From Chitinophagaceae bacterium (GTDB lineage: Bacteria > Bacteroidota > Bacteroidia > Chitinophagales > Chitinophagaceae), in NCBI GenBank assembly GCA_019638615.1, contig JAHBTL010000003.1:62001-126000 (forward strand): a DNA stretch of 64,000 nt. The letters are read 5' to 3'. This document shows, piece after piece, positions 26,240 to 35,921 of the stretch. The first letter of the stretch is position 1; every line of letters begins with the position of its first letter. The translations under genes were made by a program, and so were the position numbers. Below the pieces are notes generated by a model, which was not told the DNA's origin, made no database searches, and was given only the letters and a program-made list of their open reading frames with translations.

Positions 26240-28177
26240 TTATTGCATCAGGTGTTTCAGTGTTTCCAGCTTCCCGTTTTCAAGGCGTACTGCTATCAGT
26301 AATTGGTTGGTACCTCTGAACTGGAGATGATTGAATTGAAACGTATTGGATCCTGCGGTTAATTGTGCAGGCATTTTATAAAGCGGATGTCCTTCCATAT
26401 CCATAATAACAATATCAGCTTTTTGCCTGGAGGCGCTGCTTATCGATAATGTAAATTCATTTACCGAAGGATTAGGGTAGCTTTTGATATTTGTAATCCT
26501 GGTTTTTCTAAGTGTAACGCGCACCGGCCCAAAGTATTCGTATTTGTCGTCAAAATCGCTTTGCAGCAAACGGTAGTAATTTACTCCTTCTGCAGCGTCG
26601 TAGTCAAGCCATTCGTATTGTTGCGGGCCATAGGAATTGCCAGCCGCCGGAATGCGGGCAATGGGAGTAAAGTTTACGGCATCGTTGCTTCTTTCCAGAA
26701 CGAAATCCCTGGTATTTGTTTCCTGCGAGGTACTCCAGTTTATCCGTACTGCTTCATTGCCTATGGGTGTGGCTGTAAAATCCGTTAACACGATTGGTAA
26801 AGCGCTGAAAGTGCTGTAGCAGGAGGCTGGGGCCACATAAGTGGGATTCAATACAGCGGTTTTATTTTCAACGAACTGGGGGGGCAGGGCGGCTGCCAGC
26901 ACAGCATCGTCCACAGCCAAAAAATCCTGCAGTAAGGTGGCATAAATGCTTCTGTAGTCAAATTGCAAATCTGTACATCCCCTGTCTACAACTTTTGTAA
27001 GATCAATGGGGTTGCCTGTAACTCCGGGTTTTACTCCTTTGCCGATGATGAACATGGGATTTACACCGCCATGGTCAGTGCCTGAACTCGCATTTTGATC
27101 GATGGATCTTCCAAATTCAGAATAGGTGCTGGTTATGACTCTGTCTTCTAATCCAAGAGCTTCCAAGTCGGATTGAAAAACTTTTATGGCGTCGGATAAG
27201 AGTTTCAAAAGATTTGCATGTATGCCTGTAGTAGGGGTACCTGCAACTACCTGGTTGGTATGATTATCGAATCCGGTAAGATGTACGAGAAATATCTTGG
27301 TTTTTGATCCTCCGCTAATCATTCTTACCACTGTTTTTAACTGATTGGCAATAACTGTATCAGGATAAGAAACAGCATTTGTACCATTGTTAAAAACATT
27401 TGTAACCCGTTCGGAAAATGCATTGGTTGACCTTTCAATGGAATTGATATATTCTATTTCGTCTTTAAAGTGTGAGGGACTATAGTTGGTAGGTAATGGT
27501 ACTCCTAACCCTGCTACCTGATTATAAAAAGTTGATGGGTTGGAACGGAGAATGATGCTGGCTGAACTTCCCTCAGATGTATTAAACAGAAATGATGAAG
27601 AATTTGCTCCAAATTCGAGTCCTAGGGGATCGGGGAAATCGGCTGTAGGACCTCCAATATTTGAAGGATAAACGCTGCCTAAGTATCGTCCTATCCATCC
27701 CGAATTGAGTTTGTTAAATTCGGGGGTGGAATCTCCGCCACTAAGCCAATGGCTGTTTGCCGCAAAGTGAGATTTATTGTTATTCAGATAACCTACTCCG
27801 TTCACTACATTCAGTTTGCCATTGTCATAAAGTTCTTTCAATCCTGTCATTGCAGGATGAAGACTGATTTGTCTCGATTCTGTAATGGTGGAATCCAACA
27901 GAATCGCTCCATTGACGTTACCCGTACGCGGAATTGCAATAGTAGGTCTATTCTGAGCATATAAATCGTATTTTGATTGCTGTACAGGAATAACTGTATT
28001 GATACCATCATTACCACCGAATAAATCAATGAATACCAGTGATCTACCTTGTATATCTCCGCACGTAAAATCGTTGAATGCCGGAAGATTATTATATGCT
28101 TTAATGAATGAGTTATTTAAAAAAATTGGCGTAAAACCCAGCCCCATTGTATTCCTGATAAAATTCCTTCTGTTCAT
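26240..28177 (-). CDS. Secreted DUF1501 protein with T9SS sorting domain
   Basis: A 645-residue protein. The N-terminus has a Tat-like leader (NRRNFIRN, 2-9). The central 40-450 region is the DUF1501 fold, related to alkaline-phosphatase/sulfatase-like proteins, with YSEFGRSIDQNASSGTDHGG as a typical block. A fibronectin-like or linker region follows. The last roughly 80 residues contain SYPNPSVNEFTLSI and end in a Lys-rich beta segment, the type A T9SS sorting signal. It should be exported and attached outside the cell. It follows the DUF1800 gene by 15 bases, the usual pairing. Function is unknown. Confidence 0.88.
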   Translation of the reverse strand: MNRRNFIRNTMGLGFTPIFLNNSFIKAYNNLPAFNDFTCGDIQGRSLVFIDLFGGNDGINTVIPVQQSKYDLYAQNRPTIAIPRTGNVNGAILLDSTITESRQISLHPAMTGLKELYDNGKLNVVNGVGYLNNNKSHFAANSHWLSGGDSTPEFNKLNSGWIGRYLGSVYPSNIGGPTADFPDPLGLEFGANSSSFLFNTSEGSSASIILRSNPSTFYNQVAGLGVPLPTNYSPSHFKDEIEYINSIERSTNAFSERVTNVFNNGTNAVSYPDTVIANQLKTVVRMISGGSKTKIFLVHLTGFDNHTNQVVAGTPTTGIHANLLKLLSDAIKVFQSDLEALGLEDRVITSTYSEFGRSIDQNASSGTDHGGVNPMFIIGKGVKPGVTGNPIDLTKVVDRGCTDLQFDYRSIYATLLQDFLAVDDAVLAAALPPQFVENKTAVLNPTYVAPASCYSTFSALPIVLTDFTATPIGNEAVRINWSTSQETNTRDFVLERSNDAVNFTPIARIPAAGNSYGPQQYEWLDYDAAEGVNYYRLLQSDFDDKYEYFGPVRVTLRKTRITNIKSYPNPSVNEFTLSISSASRQKADIVIMDMEGHPLYKMPAQLTAGSNTFQFNHLQFRGTNQLLIAVRLENGKLETLKHLMQ

Positions 28178-28192
28178 GCAGCCATTTTTAAT

Positions 28193-29809
28193 TTATAATA
28201 GTTGATATTCTTGAGAAGAAAGAATTCCTTTAAAAAGATTTTGCAGACGTAAAACAACTGAAGTGCTATCTCCTGTAGTTTTATAATTATCCCAATCCAT
28301 TTGCCAGTTCATAAGACTTAGTGAACCTAGAAGAAGGTCATTGAGAAAAAAGTCAAATCTGGAAGAATTTTTAGGGTTTTCAGGGAATAAAAAGGTTAGC
28401 AGTTCGTCTACCACTTTAATTCCGTCGCGTGGGTCTGAAATGTTTTCAGGGGTATCTACCCATGCAAGTATATCAAATGGGGCAAAGAAAGGTCCCCATA
28501 CTAATACTTTTTTATTTTCTACGAGCATTCGGCCTAACATGTAGCGGTATATAATGGTAGATGAATTCATCCATAATCGGTCATAATCGGGGGCCTGGTA
28601 ATAAGGTTTGTATCCGGCAATAGTCGATGGGCTAAACGTATCCATCCCCCCTCCCGGGAGAAAAAATATCTGGATTGTGCTTCTATAAAAATTATCGTAA
28701 TAGTCAAAACTGTTCGCAATTGGATCCGGCGGTAGAATGTTAAAAAAACGCATTGTTCCGAGTAACAGGTCAAGAGGGGATTTAATTTTTGCACCTATGA
28801 ATTCATCTGTTTGTACGCTGTCGTCTTCATCATAAAAATGCTTGCTTACAAGAAGGGTTTCCAGTACAGGACGTAACTCATAGTTATTGTTCATTAAGAT
28901 TTCAGAAAGTGGTGTGATAATATCCGATTCTGCTTCTTCGCTGATATGGGGATATAAAAAATATCTGTATAGCTTTCTGCAAATATTTTTGGCCGTAGCC
29001 GTTTGCTCAAATACCAGGTCCACAAAGTCGCTTACTTCTGTGTACATGTCTTCAACTCCCGCAGTACTGGTAATTGTTCTTTTTTGAAAAGAATCGCTGA
29101 AATACTTTGTTCCAAAACTATGAGTATAAGGCACTTCCGTACATCTCCTGATGCCTGTATCCGGATCGATCAAACTGTTATTTTTTGAATAGCGAAACCC
29201 TGTAAAGATTTTTGCAGCTTCTTTTATGTCGTTTTCGGTATATGTTTCAAAAGCAGAGTCCGATTCTCTCCCTATTGTAAACAATTCAAGAAATTCTCTA
29301 GCGTAATTTTCGTTAGGGTTGCTTGCACTGCTGGTATTCCCATCCAGTTGAATAAGCATTGAATTATTTAAACTCATTTTATACGCAAGTGTTTTATAGT
29401 TTCCTATAGCGTAATACTCCAGGAGCTTCAAATAATCATAGAATATCTCTGAAATTTTATTATCATAATTGGTAACCCAGTTCTGATGTAAGAAAAATAT
29501 CATTTTGTGCAGGATAGTATCATCCCTCCGTGCATTGTCGAGCCACCAGCCGATTAAATATTTTTGAAGAAGATAGTCTTCAGAATTATTCGGTTTTCTG
29601 AAGTCAACTACCCATGTCTCCCCTGTTGCGGGGTCTATAGGTTTAGATGTGATTGGTATAACATCAAGCAGAATATTGACAGCTTCATTTGCTGTTTTAA
29701 TAGCAAAGTTTTCGATTTGTTTACGCGTAGGTCCAAAAGTTGTTCTGCGTAGTAAATGAGCAGCTTTTCGGGTACCCAATACACCGGTAGATGGATTTAG
29801 TGATGCCAT
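28193..29809 (-). CDS. DUF1800 protein
   Basis: A 538-residue protein of the DUF1800 family, with AAHLLRRTTFGPT near residues 17-29, HQNWVTNYDNK near 108-118 and NENYAREFLELFTIG near 165-179. DUF1800 genes nearly always sit directly upstream of DUF1501 genes in Bacteroidota, Planctomycetes and Proteobacteria. Their joint role is not known. Unlike the DUF1501 partner it lacks a clear signal peptide or sorting tail, at least from this start. The C-terminal DUF1800 part ends GILSSQEYQLL. Confidence 0.88.
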   Translation of the reverse strand: MASLNPSTGVLGTRKAAHLLRRTTFGPTRKQIENFAIKTANEAVNILLDVIPITSKPIDPATGETWVVDFRKPNNSEDYLLQKYLIGWWLDNARRDDTILHKMIFFLHQNWVTNYDNKISEIFYDYLKLLEYYAIGNYKTLAYKMSLNNSMLIQLDGNTSSASNPNENYAREFLELFTIGRESDSAFETYTENDIKEAAKIFTGFRYSKNNSLIDPDTGIRRCTEVPYTHSFGTKYFSDSFQKRTITSTAGVEDMYTEVSDFVDLVFEQTATAKNICRKLYRYFLYPHISEEAESDIITPLSEILMNNNYELRPVLETLLVSKHFYDEDDSVQTDEFIGAKIKSPLDLLLGTMRFFNILPPDPIANSFDYYDNFYRSTIQIFFLPGGGMDTFSPSTIAGYKPYYQAPDYDRLWMNSSTIIYRYMLGRMLVENKKVLVWGPFFAPFDILAWVDTPENISDPRDGIKVVDELLTFLFPENPKNSSRFDFFLNDLLLGSLSLMNWQMDWDNYKTTGDSTSVVLRLQNLFKGILSSQEYQLL

Positions 29810-30022
29810 TCTTATTACAATAACTGGTTAAAACAGTGGCAAACAATAATTTTCTGGGTGTTCAAAAAAGTCAAGAAGATTTTCAGAAGATAAGGGTCGA
29901 ATTAAAATAGAAATTACTGTCCGGCATCTTTTAACAAAAATCAGACCAATCGTCCGTCAGGAAAGAACATATAGCGGGAATCGTATGGTATAAACCGTGT
30001 TCTTTTCAAATAAAAGAAAAAA

Positions 30023-30430
30023 TTAGTTTTTGAACGCTTCGCTGGCCTCTTTATCAAGGTATATTTTCCCTTCGTTTACCTGCTGTATGGCGGGGAGCAA
30101 CTCTTCGGCCACATTGTGTTTAATGACATATCCCTTTGCCCCCGCATCTATCATTTTCTTTATATAAAGTACAGAACTGTGAAAAGACAATCCAATCACC
30201 TTTACCGAGGGATATTCCGTGGCTATTTTCCGGGTGGTGTCTATACCTGATGTTTTTTTCATATTTATATCCATCAGTACAATGTCCGGGAGAAATGTGG
30301 CGACCGCCTTAATGGCTTCATCTCCATCTGTACAAACAGCCACTACTTCAATATCTTTTTGTGCACCCAGAAACAGCGACCAGGCATTTCTCACTTCAGG
30401 ATGATCATCTGCAATCATTACTCTTATCAT
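30023..30430 (-). CDS. Stand-alone response regulator receiver domain
   Basis: A 135-residue protein from the ATG at 30430; a second in-frame ATG at 30460 would add ten residues. It has the receiver signatures ADD (8-9 region acidic pair), phospho-acceptor Asp54 in VLMDINM, and Lys in YVIKHN. The sequence matches the NarL/FixJ receiver and linker (GKIYLDKEASEAF), but the protein stops where the LuxR-type DNA-binding domain should begin. The next 200 bases contain no HTH remnant. It sits 85 bases downstream of lon on the same strand; no histidine kinase is nearby. Confidence 0.85.
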   Translation of the reverse strand: MIRVMIADDHPEVRNAWSLFLGAQKDIEVVAVCTDGDEAIKAVATFLPDIVLMDINMKKTSGIDTTRKIATEYPSVKVIGLSFHSSVLYIKKMIDAGAKGYVIKHNVAEELLPAIQQVNEGKIYLDKEASEAFKN

Positions 30431-30545
30431 GGGTACGAATTTGCGGTATTTACTATGCAATATTCGTAGAAATACGAGTAAAAATCCCTGATCACAATAA
30501 GAAAATTGCTGAACCTGTCAATTAATTAACCAATGTCAACAATAA

Positions 30546-32954
30546 TTAAGCAAGGGCAATGTCCAGCACCTGCTGCATCGTTTTTACAAAATGAAATTTA
30601 ATTCCCTTGATAAAGTCTGAGTTAATTTCTCTTACATCCTTTTCGTTTTGCCAGCATAGTATCACTTCTTTCATTCCTGCCCGCTTAGCAGCAAGTACTT
30701 TTTCTTTTATTCCTCCTACGGGCAATACCTGTCCGCGCAAAGTTATTTCCCCGGTCATTGCCAGGTAAGGTTTCACTTTGCGCCCGGTTAACGCTGAAGC
30801 AATGGCTGTCATCATAGTAATCCCGGCGCTGGGTCCGTCTTTAGGAGTTGCCCCTTCCGGCACATGTATATGAATGTTTTTTTTCTGGAATGCTTCCGGA
30901 TCAATACCATACTTTTTGGCATTGGCCTGCAGGTAAGTAAAGGCAGTGGTAGCGCTTTCCTTCATCACATTTCCAAGGTTGCCCGTCAAGCGCAATTCCC
31001 CTTTTCCCTCGCTTTGCGTGGTCTCAATGAATAATATATCGCCGCCCACATAGGTCCATGCAAGCCCCACAGCTACGCCCGGCATATTGGCTATTTTGTA
31101 TAACTCGTTGCTATAGCGCGGTTTACCTAAAATTCTCTCTACATCTTTTATTGTAAGTGTAGGCTTCAGTTTATTTTTTAAAGCATATTCTTTTGCCTGC
31201 GAGCGCATGATGGATGCAAGTTGCCTGTCTAACTCGCGTACCCCGCTTTCACGGGTATATTCTTCAATGATTTTTTCTAAAACAGCATCGCCGATTTTAA
31301 AATTCGCCTGCTTTAAGCCATGCATTTCTTTTTGCTTGGGCACAAGATGGCGTTTGGCGATCTGGATCTTTTCTTCCACGGCATAACCATTCAGTTCAAT
31401 GATCTCCAGCCGGTCTCTTAATGCAGGTTGTATATGCTGAATATCGTTCGCGGTAGCTATAAACAGTACTTTGCTCAGGTCGTACTCCAGTTCCAGGTAA
31501 TTGTCGTAAAATGTATGGTTTTGCTCCGGATCCAGTACCTCCAGTAATGCTGAAGAAGGATCTCCCCTGAAATCATTGCCTACCTTGTCTATTTCATCGA
31601 GTATAATAACGGGGTTAGACGACTTTATCTTCCGGATGGATTGCAGAATTCTTCCGGGCATGGCGCCTATATATGTTTTACGATGTCCCCTTATTTCACT
31701 TTCATCGTGCATGCCGCCTAAGCTCAGTCTCACGTATTTTCTATTTAAAGCAGAAGCAATACTTCTGCCTAATGAAGTTTTACCAATACCCGGGGGACCT
31801 ACAAAACAAAGGATCGGGCTCTTCATATCGCCCTTCAGTTTTAATACAGCCAGGTATTCCAGCAAGCGTTCCTTTATCTTGTTCATCCCGTAGTGATCGT
31901 GATCCAGTATTTTTTTAGCTTTTACCAGGTCGTAAGAGTCTATCGTGCCGTCACCCCATGGAAGTTCCAGCATCAGGTCGAGGTGATTGTAAACCACCGA
32001 ATAATCCGGGGTGGAAATATGCATGCGCTCCAGCTTTTCTATTCCCTTCAGGAACATCTCTTTAGCTGCTTCGGGCCATTTCTTGTTCTCCGATTTTTTG
32101 ATCATCTCCCTGATCTGGCGCTCGTTGGTATCCCCTCCCAATTCCTCTTTAATGCTTTTTAACTGCTGCTGTAAAAAGTATTCTTTCTGTTGTTTATCCA
32201 GCTCTGTTTTAGTTTTGGTGGTAAGCTGGTTTTTCAGTTCGGCGAACTGTAATTCCCTGTTCAGGATATGCAACAGCTTTTCTGCTCTCACCTTTATATC
32301 GTTTATTTCAAGCAGCTCCTGTTTTTCTTTTATTTCGCTGTTTACATTGCTGCTTACAAAGTGAATAAGGAAGGATGGGTTTTCTATATTTTTCAGGATA
32401 ACAGATGCCTCAGACGGCATATTGGGCGAAAGCAATATGATTTGTCCGGCAAGATCTTTAATGGAACTTACTGTGGCAGCAAAATGCTGGTCGCTTTCAA
32501 TGCTTATCTTTTCTTCTTCCAGCAATTGTATAGATGCCCGGAAATAAGGCTCTTCGGCAGTAATGGCATTGATAATGAACCTTTTTTTGCCCTGTATAAT
32601 AATGGTAGTACCACCATCGGGCATTTTTATAAGCTTGATGATTTTTGCGGCTGTGCCTGTATTTTCTAAATCATTGGTGGCAGGATCTTCCACAGTACTG
32701 TCTTTTTGCGTCACTACACCTACCAATTTGTCAGTTTTATAAGCATCGTTAACAGCCTTAATAGAGCGGTCTCTGCCTACGGTAATAGGTAACACAACCC
32801 CGGGAAACAGTACCGTATTCCTCAGCGGCAGTAAGGGTAGATCGGTTGGAATGCTATTCTCTTCTGCATTTTCGTTCTCTTCTTCGTTTAAGGGTATAAT
32901 GGGCATGAACTCCATTTCATCTTCGGGCTTTAAAAACAAATCACTTCTTTTCAT
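30546..32954 (-). CDS. lon: ATP-dependent protease Lon
   Basis: An 802-residue LonA. An N-terminal substrate-binding domain (about 40-240) is followed by a coiled coil, an AAA+ module with Walker A GPPGIGKT (about 382-389) and Walker B VIILDEID, and the C-terminal Ser-Lys protease domain with Ser in [10 protein letters not shown] (near 706) and Lys in [14 protein letters not shown] (near 750). It degrades misfolded and regulatory proteins in the cytoplasm. The acidic N-terminal extension ([10 protein letters not shown]) is typical of Bacteroidota Lon. All key residues are intact. Confidence 0.97.
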   Translation of the reverse strand: MKRSDLFLKPEDEMEFMPIIPLNEEENENAEENSIPTDLPLLPLRNTVLFPGVVLPITVGRDRSIKAVNDAYKTDKLVGVVTQKDSTVEDPATNDLENTGTAAKIIKLIKMPDGGTTIIIQGKKRFIINAITAEEPYFRASIQLLEEEKISIESDQHFAATVSSIKDLAGQIILLSPNMPSEASVILKNIENPSFLIHFVSSNVNSEIKEKQELLEINDIKVRAEKLLHILNRELQFAELKNQLTTKTKTELDKQQKEYFLQQQLKSIKEELGGDTNERQIREMIKKSENKKWPEAAKEMFLKGIEKLERMHISTPDYSVVYNHLDLMLELPWGDGTIDSYDLVKAKKILDHDHYGMNKIKERLLEYLAVLKLKGDMKSPILCFVGPPGIGKTSLGRSIASALNRKYVRLSLGGMHDESEIRGHRKTYIGAMPGRILQSIRKIKSSNPVIILDEIDKVGNDFRGDPSSALLEVLDPEQNHTFYDNYLELEYDLSKVLFIATANDIQHIQPALRDRLEIIELNGYAVEEKIQIAKRHLVPKQKEMHGLKQANFKIGDAVLEKIIEEYTRESGVRELDRQLASIMRSQAKEYALKNKLKPTLTIKDVERILGKPRYSNELYKIANMPGVAVGLAWTYVGGDILFIETTQSEGKGELRLTGNLGNVMKESATTAFTYLQANAKKYGIDPEAFQKKNIHIHVPEGATPKDGPSAGITMMTAIASALTGRKVKPYLAMTGEITLRGQVLPVGGIKEKVLAAKRAGMKEVILCWQNEKDVREINSDFIKGIKFHFVKTMQQVLDIALA

Positions 32955-33051
32955 AATCTTTATTCAAGGTCAATATGACATCTTTTTTCTATTTTAAAAA
33001 GAAAAAAAGATAGAGCTATATATTCGTCAAGTATAATGCCAGTAAAAAATA

Positions 33052-33079
33052 AAAACCGGGTGCATTTACACCCGGTTTT
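33052..33079 (-). terminator. Strong hairpin terminator after the outer-membrane protein gene
   Basis: AAAACCGGGTG (33052-33062) and CACCCGGTTTT (33069-33079) form a perfect 11-bp stem with a 6-base loop. On the - strand it is followed by a T-rich stretch, so it should end transcription of the 33101-33694 gene before lon, and it could work in both directions. Confidence 0.85.
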
Positions 33080-33100
33080 ATAATCTTTTTTTTCTATTTA

Positions 33101-33694
33101 TTAAAGCGCAAAGCCCACACCTAATTGTATGGTTTGGCTTTTCCAGCTATCCTGCTGATCAATATCATTCAATTCAGCAAGTCCGATGGCGTATCTTCCA
33201 TATATCCTCAGCCGTAACAAATTGATCTGTGCGCCGCCTACCATGGCAAAATCTCCTTTTTTAAAAGCGTCCCCGCCATTTTCCAGCAAGGTTCTTTGTT
33301 TATTCATCAGCACGCTGAACTGCGGGCCAGCCTGCAGGGTGAAGAAAGAAACGGGCCGGAAAGAAAGCATAAGGGGGATGCTCAGGTAATTTAATTTTAC
33401 ATCCTTTAGCTCGTGAGAGGAAATTTTGTAAATGTCTTCAAATTCTGTGGAGGTAGTGGTATTGCTCTGGCTGAACAGTACCTCCGGCTGAATGCCCCAT
33501 TTTTTAGTGAGCATAATTTCGGGTGCAACGCCCAAATGATACCCAAGTTGAAATTCGTCTTTAAATGATTTTCCATCCAATTTTCCCATGTTGGCTCCTG
33601 CATGCAATGCAAGTTTGAAGCCCTGGGCAAAAGAGGAGGATGAAATCATGAAGAGGAGGCAGACAAATGCCAAAGTTGAAAAGATACGTTTCAT
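33101..33694 (-). CDS. Outer-membrane beta-barrel protein (PorT-like family)
   Basis: A 197-residue protein with a signal peptide (ending near SSSFAQG, residue 24) and regular amphipathic beta strands typical of the OMP_b-brl_2 family: YHLGVAPEIMLTKKWGIQPEVLFS and VRL-type segments up to a C-terminal aromatic/hydrophobic end (LGVGFAL). Such proteins form small 8-stranded barrels in the outer membrane; no substrate is known. The gene is isolated and ends at a strong terminator. Confidence 0.82.
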   Translation of the reverse strand: MKRIFSTLAFVCLLFMISSSSFAQGFKLALHAGANMGKLDGKSFKDEFQLGYHLGVAPEIMLTKKWGIQPEVLFSQSNTTTSTEFEDIYKISSHELKDVKLNYLSIPLMLSFRPVSFFTLQAGPQFSVLMNKQRTLLENGGDAFKKGDFAMVGGAQINLLRLRIYGRYAIGLAELNDIDQQDSWKSQTIQLGVGFAL

Positions 33695-33822
33695 TTTGCA
33701 AGGGGTTTTAATACGCTGAAAATAATCGAATTTGATGCCATGTCACCCAAATGTTTCAGAGTAATTTGTTAAGCAAAACACATGGAAATGTTATTGTTAC
33801 CCCGCCCGTGATCATCTTTTTA

Positions 33823-35070
33823 TCAGGCCAGTTCAATTACTGTGATCTCGGGCAGGATGCCTACCCGCCCTGGGTAACCTATAAATCCATATCCCCTGTT
33901 TACATATAAACGTTGTGATCCTTCCTCATACAGTCCTGCCCACTGCTTGTATACATACTGTACCGGGCTCCATTTAAATCCCGGCAATTCAACTCCAAAC
34001 TGCATACCGTGGGTATGACCGCTCAGCATTAGATCTATATCGCCGTACAAAGGCCGTACTTCCGCATCCCAATGGCTTGGGTCGTGACTCATTAATATTT
34101 TAAAAGGGTATTTTTCGGTACCTGCATACGCTTCACTCAGCCTGCCATATTTGGGAAAGTTGGCTTTTGCCCCCCAGTTTTCAATGCCCAGCAACGCAAT
34201 TTGTTCACCCTCCTTTTCAAGTACTACATGTTCGTTCATCAGCAGGCGCCAGCCCATTTCTTTCTGAACCTGTATCAATCGCTCCAGGTTTTCGGCTTTT
34301 GCTTCGGGGCTGGGCCAGGTACGGTAGTCGCCGTAATCGTGGTTGCCGAGCGTGCTGAATACACCCATGGGGGCATTCAGCTTAGAAAAAATGCTGGTGT
34401 AATGATCTACTTCGCTGGTATGATCATTCACGAGGTCGCCTGTAAACAATATAATATCTGCCTGCTGATCCATGATCAGCTTTATACCCTGCGCTACCGC
34501 GCTTTTATCGGTAAAGCTTCCTAAGTGCATATCAGAAATATGTACCATTTTCAGCCCCCTGAAGGCTTTGGGCAGATTGGGAAAGTTAAGCCTGATCTTT
34601 TTTACTTGGTAGCGGTATTTGTTGGTAAAGCCGTACAACATGGCGGCCATTAAGCCACCCCCAATTGCCAGCCCCAGCCAGCTCATAAATACCGAACGCG
34701 ATATGCCTGCAGCTTTAAAAGGTTCTCCATGAATATATTGATAGAACAATTTTCCACCTGCCCATTGCAATACACGCCGCAGATCATCTACCACCAGGAA
34801 TATAACAGTAATAGCTTTTGAAAGAAAAAAGCCTATTAGTACAGCAAATAAATAAGTACGGAAAGTTTTGGGCCAGTTCTCAAGAGAAGTATAGGGAAAC
34901 ACTGCCATAATAATGACAGCAACTGCACTCGTTACCCAATAAATTCCAAATACGGTAAAACGTATTTTGGGCGAAGCAGACTGAACAGCGATCTTTACTG
35001 CCTGGAAAACGTACAGATCAATCAGCAGCATTATTATTATAAGTATCCACGAGCCTGTAAAGCGACGCAT
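33823..35070 (-). CDS. Membrane-anchored metallophosphoesterase
   Basis: A 415-residue protein. Four hydrophobic segments occupy about residues 8-150. The C-terminal 250 residues hold a calcineurin-like phosphoesterase with the ordered metal motifs HISDMHLGSF (D-x-H), FTGDLVND (GD), LGNHDYGDY (GNHD), and SGHTHGMQ (GHTH). The architecture resembles YkuE/YaeI-type phosphodiesterases anchored in the inner membrane. Substrate is unknown; lipid phosphate or cell-envelope substrates are plausible. It lies 29 bases after the FMN reductase gene and is probably co-transcribed with it. Confidence 0.92.
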   Translation of the reverse strand: MRRFTGSWILIIIMLLIDLYVFQAVKIAVQSASPKIRFTVFGIYWVTSAVAVIIMAVFPYTSLENWPKTFRTYLFAVLIGFFLSKAITVIFLVVDDLRRVLQWAGGKLFYQYIHGEPFKAAGISRSVFMSWLGLAIGGGLMAAMLYGFTNKYRYQVKKIRLNFPNLPKAFRGLKMVHISDMHLGSFTDKSAVAQGIKLIMDQQADIILFTGDLVNDHTSEVDHYTSIFSKLNAPMGVFSTLGNHDYGDYRTWPSPEAKAENLERLIQVQKEMGWRLLMNEHVVLEKEGEQIALLGIENWGAKANFPKYGRLSEAYAGTEKYPFKILMSHDPSHWDAEVRPLYGDIDLMLSGHTHGMQFGVELPGFKWSPVQYVYKQWAGLYEEGSQRLYVNRGYGFIGYPGRVGILPEITVIELA

Positions 35071-35099
35071 ATTAAATTTGATATTTAAAGCATACCTGT

Positions 35100-35612
35100 T
35101 TAAAATTTTATAAACTCATCCAGTTGTTCATTGATTACTTTAAGCGTTGCGGCATCTTCTATCGTACTATCTACCGTGAGTAATTTGTTCACTACCGATA
35201 TGGGCAGTTTGTTATGGTGCACATTCATTTTTAAATAATGCAATACGCCAGTTAAATGCTCCATTCCTCTTAAATTACCTGCCCTGCCCGTAGAAATACC
35301 TGTAAGCAATGCTTTTTTGCCCCACCATACCTTCTCAATATCGGTGTGATCCATCATGGCTTTTAATACCCCGGGAAAACTTCCGTTGTATTCAGGCGTA
35401 ACAAATATAAATTTTTTTGTAGGGATCAGTATTTCATTCTCCAGTTGCCTTAATGCGTCATTCCGGCTGTTTACATCCATTCCTTCGAGCGAAACAAAAC
35501 GGGCATCCATGCCTTTTTCCAGCAGCAACCGGTAATACAGCTTTGCCACTCTGATGGTATTGCTCCCGGGTCGGTTAGTGCCTGAAATGACAGTGTATAT
35601 ATCTGAAGACAT
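35100..35612 (-). CDS. NADPH-dependent FMN reductase family protein
   Basis: A 170-residue flavodoxin-like protein with SGTNRPGSNTIRVA (residues 9-22) as phosphate loop for FMN, and VTPEYNGSFPGVLKAMMDH (about 75-93), the signature of the NADPH-dependent FMN reductase family. Members reduce quinones, azo dyes, chromate or free flavin. The physiological substrate cannot be told. The gene leads a two-gene unit with the phosphoesterase. Confidence 0.9.
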   Translation of the reverse strand: MSSDIYTVISGTNRPGSNTIRVAKLYYRLLLEKGMDARFVSLEGMDVNSRNDALRQLENEILIPTKKFIFVTPEYNGSFPGVLKAMMDHTDIEKVWWGKKALLTGISTGRAGNLRGMEHLTGVLHYLKMNVHHNKLPISVVNKLLTVDSTIEDAATLKVINEQLDEFIKF

Positions 35613-35662
35613 ATTGTATACTAACTATATGAAGGGTGCATTTACCTTCGGTGAGGAAGTTT

Positions 35663-35794
35663 AATTTTTCGCAGACAGGCAACGACACCCGCCTGTAGGG
35701 CCCACTACCGGTTGGTGCCCGCCCGAACGACACAATCGGGCAGGGGCAGGTCTCACTGAACGGTAAATTTGCATAGCGCGAAAAATTGAAATGC
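35663..35794 (-). repeat. Palindromic intergenic repeat, uninterrupted copy
   Basis: Read on the - strand, this roughly 130-base stretch shares blocks with 51865-52198 in the same order: GCATTTCAA, then TTTTCGCGCTATGCAAATTT, then GTGAGAC, ACCGGTAGTG, CCTACAGGCGGGTG and CTGCGAAAAAT. It contains inverted repeats of its own (CCCGCC/GGCGGG-type). It occupies the 309-base gap between the FMN reductase and the UPF0173 genes, upstream of the former. Confidence 0.7.
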
Positions 35795-35861
35795 ATCCTG
35801 TGTGAATGAATTGTTCTACCGAAACTGTATTTTTGTTAACATATCCGGATGAAACCGGGCA

Positions 35862-35869
35862 CAAAGATA
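35862..35869 (-). promoter_or_regulatory. -7 box upstream of the FMN reductase unit
   Basis: CAAAGATA on + reads TATCTTTG on the - strand, matching TAnnTTTG. It points toward the FMN reductase gene, whose start is 250 bases away, so the repeat at 35663-35794 would lie in the leader. The -33 is weak (TTTC, 17-base spacing). Confidence 0.35.
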
Positions 35870-35921
35870 AATGTGTTTTCCTTCGGGAAAAGTAATTTGT
35901 GAACGAACAGAACTATTTCAC

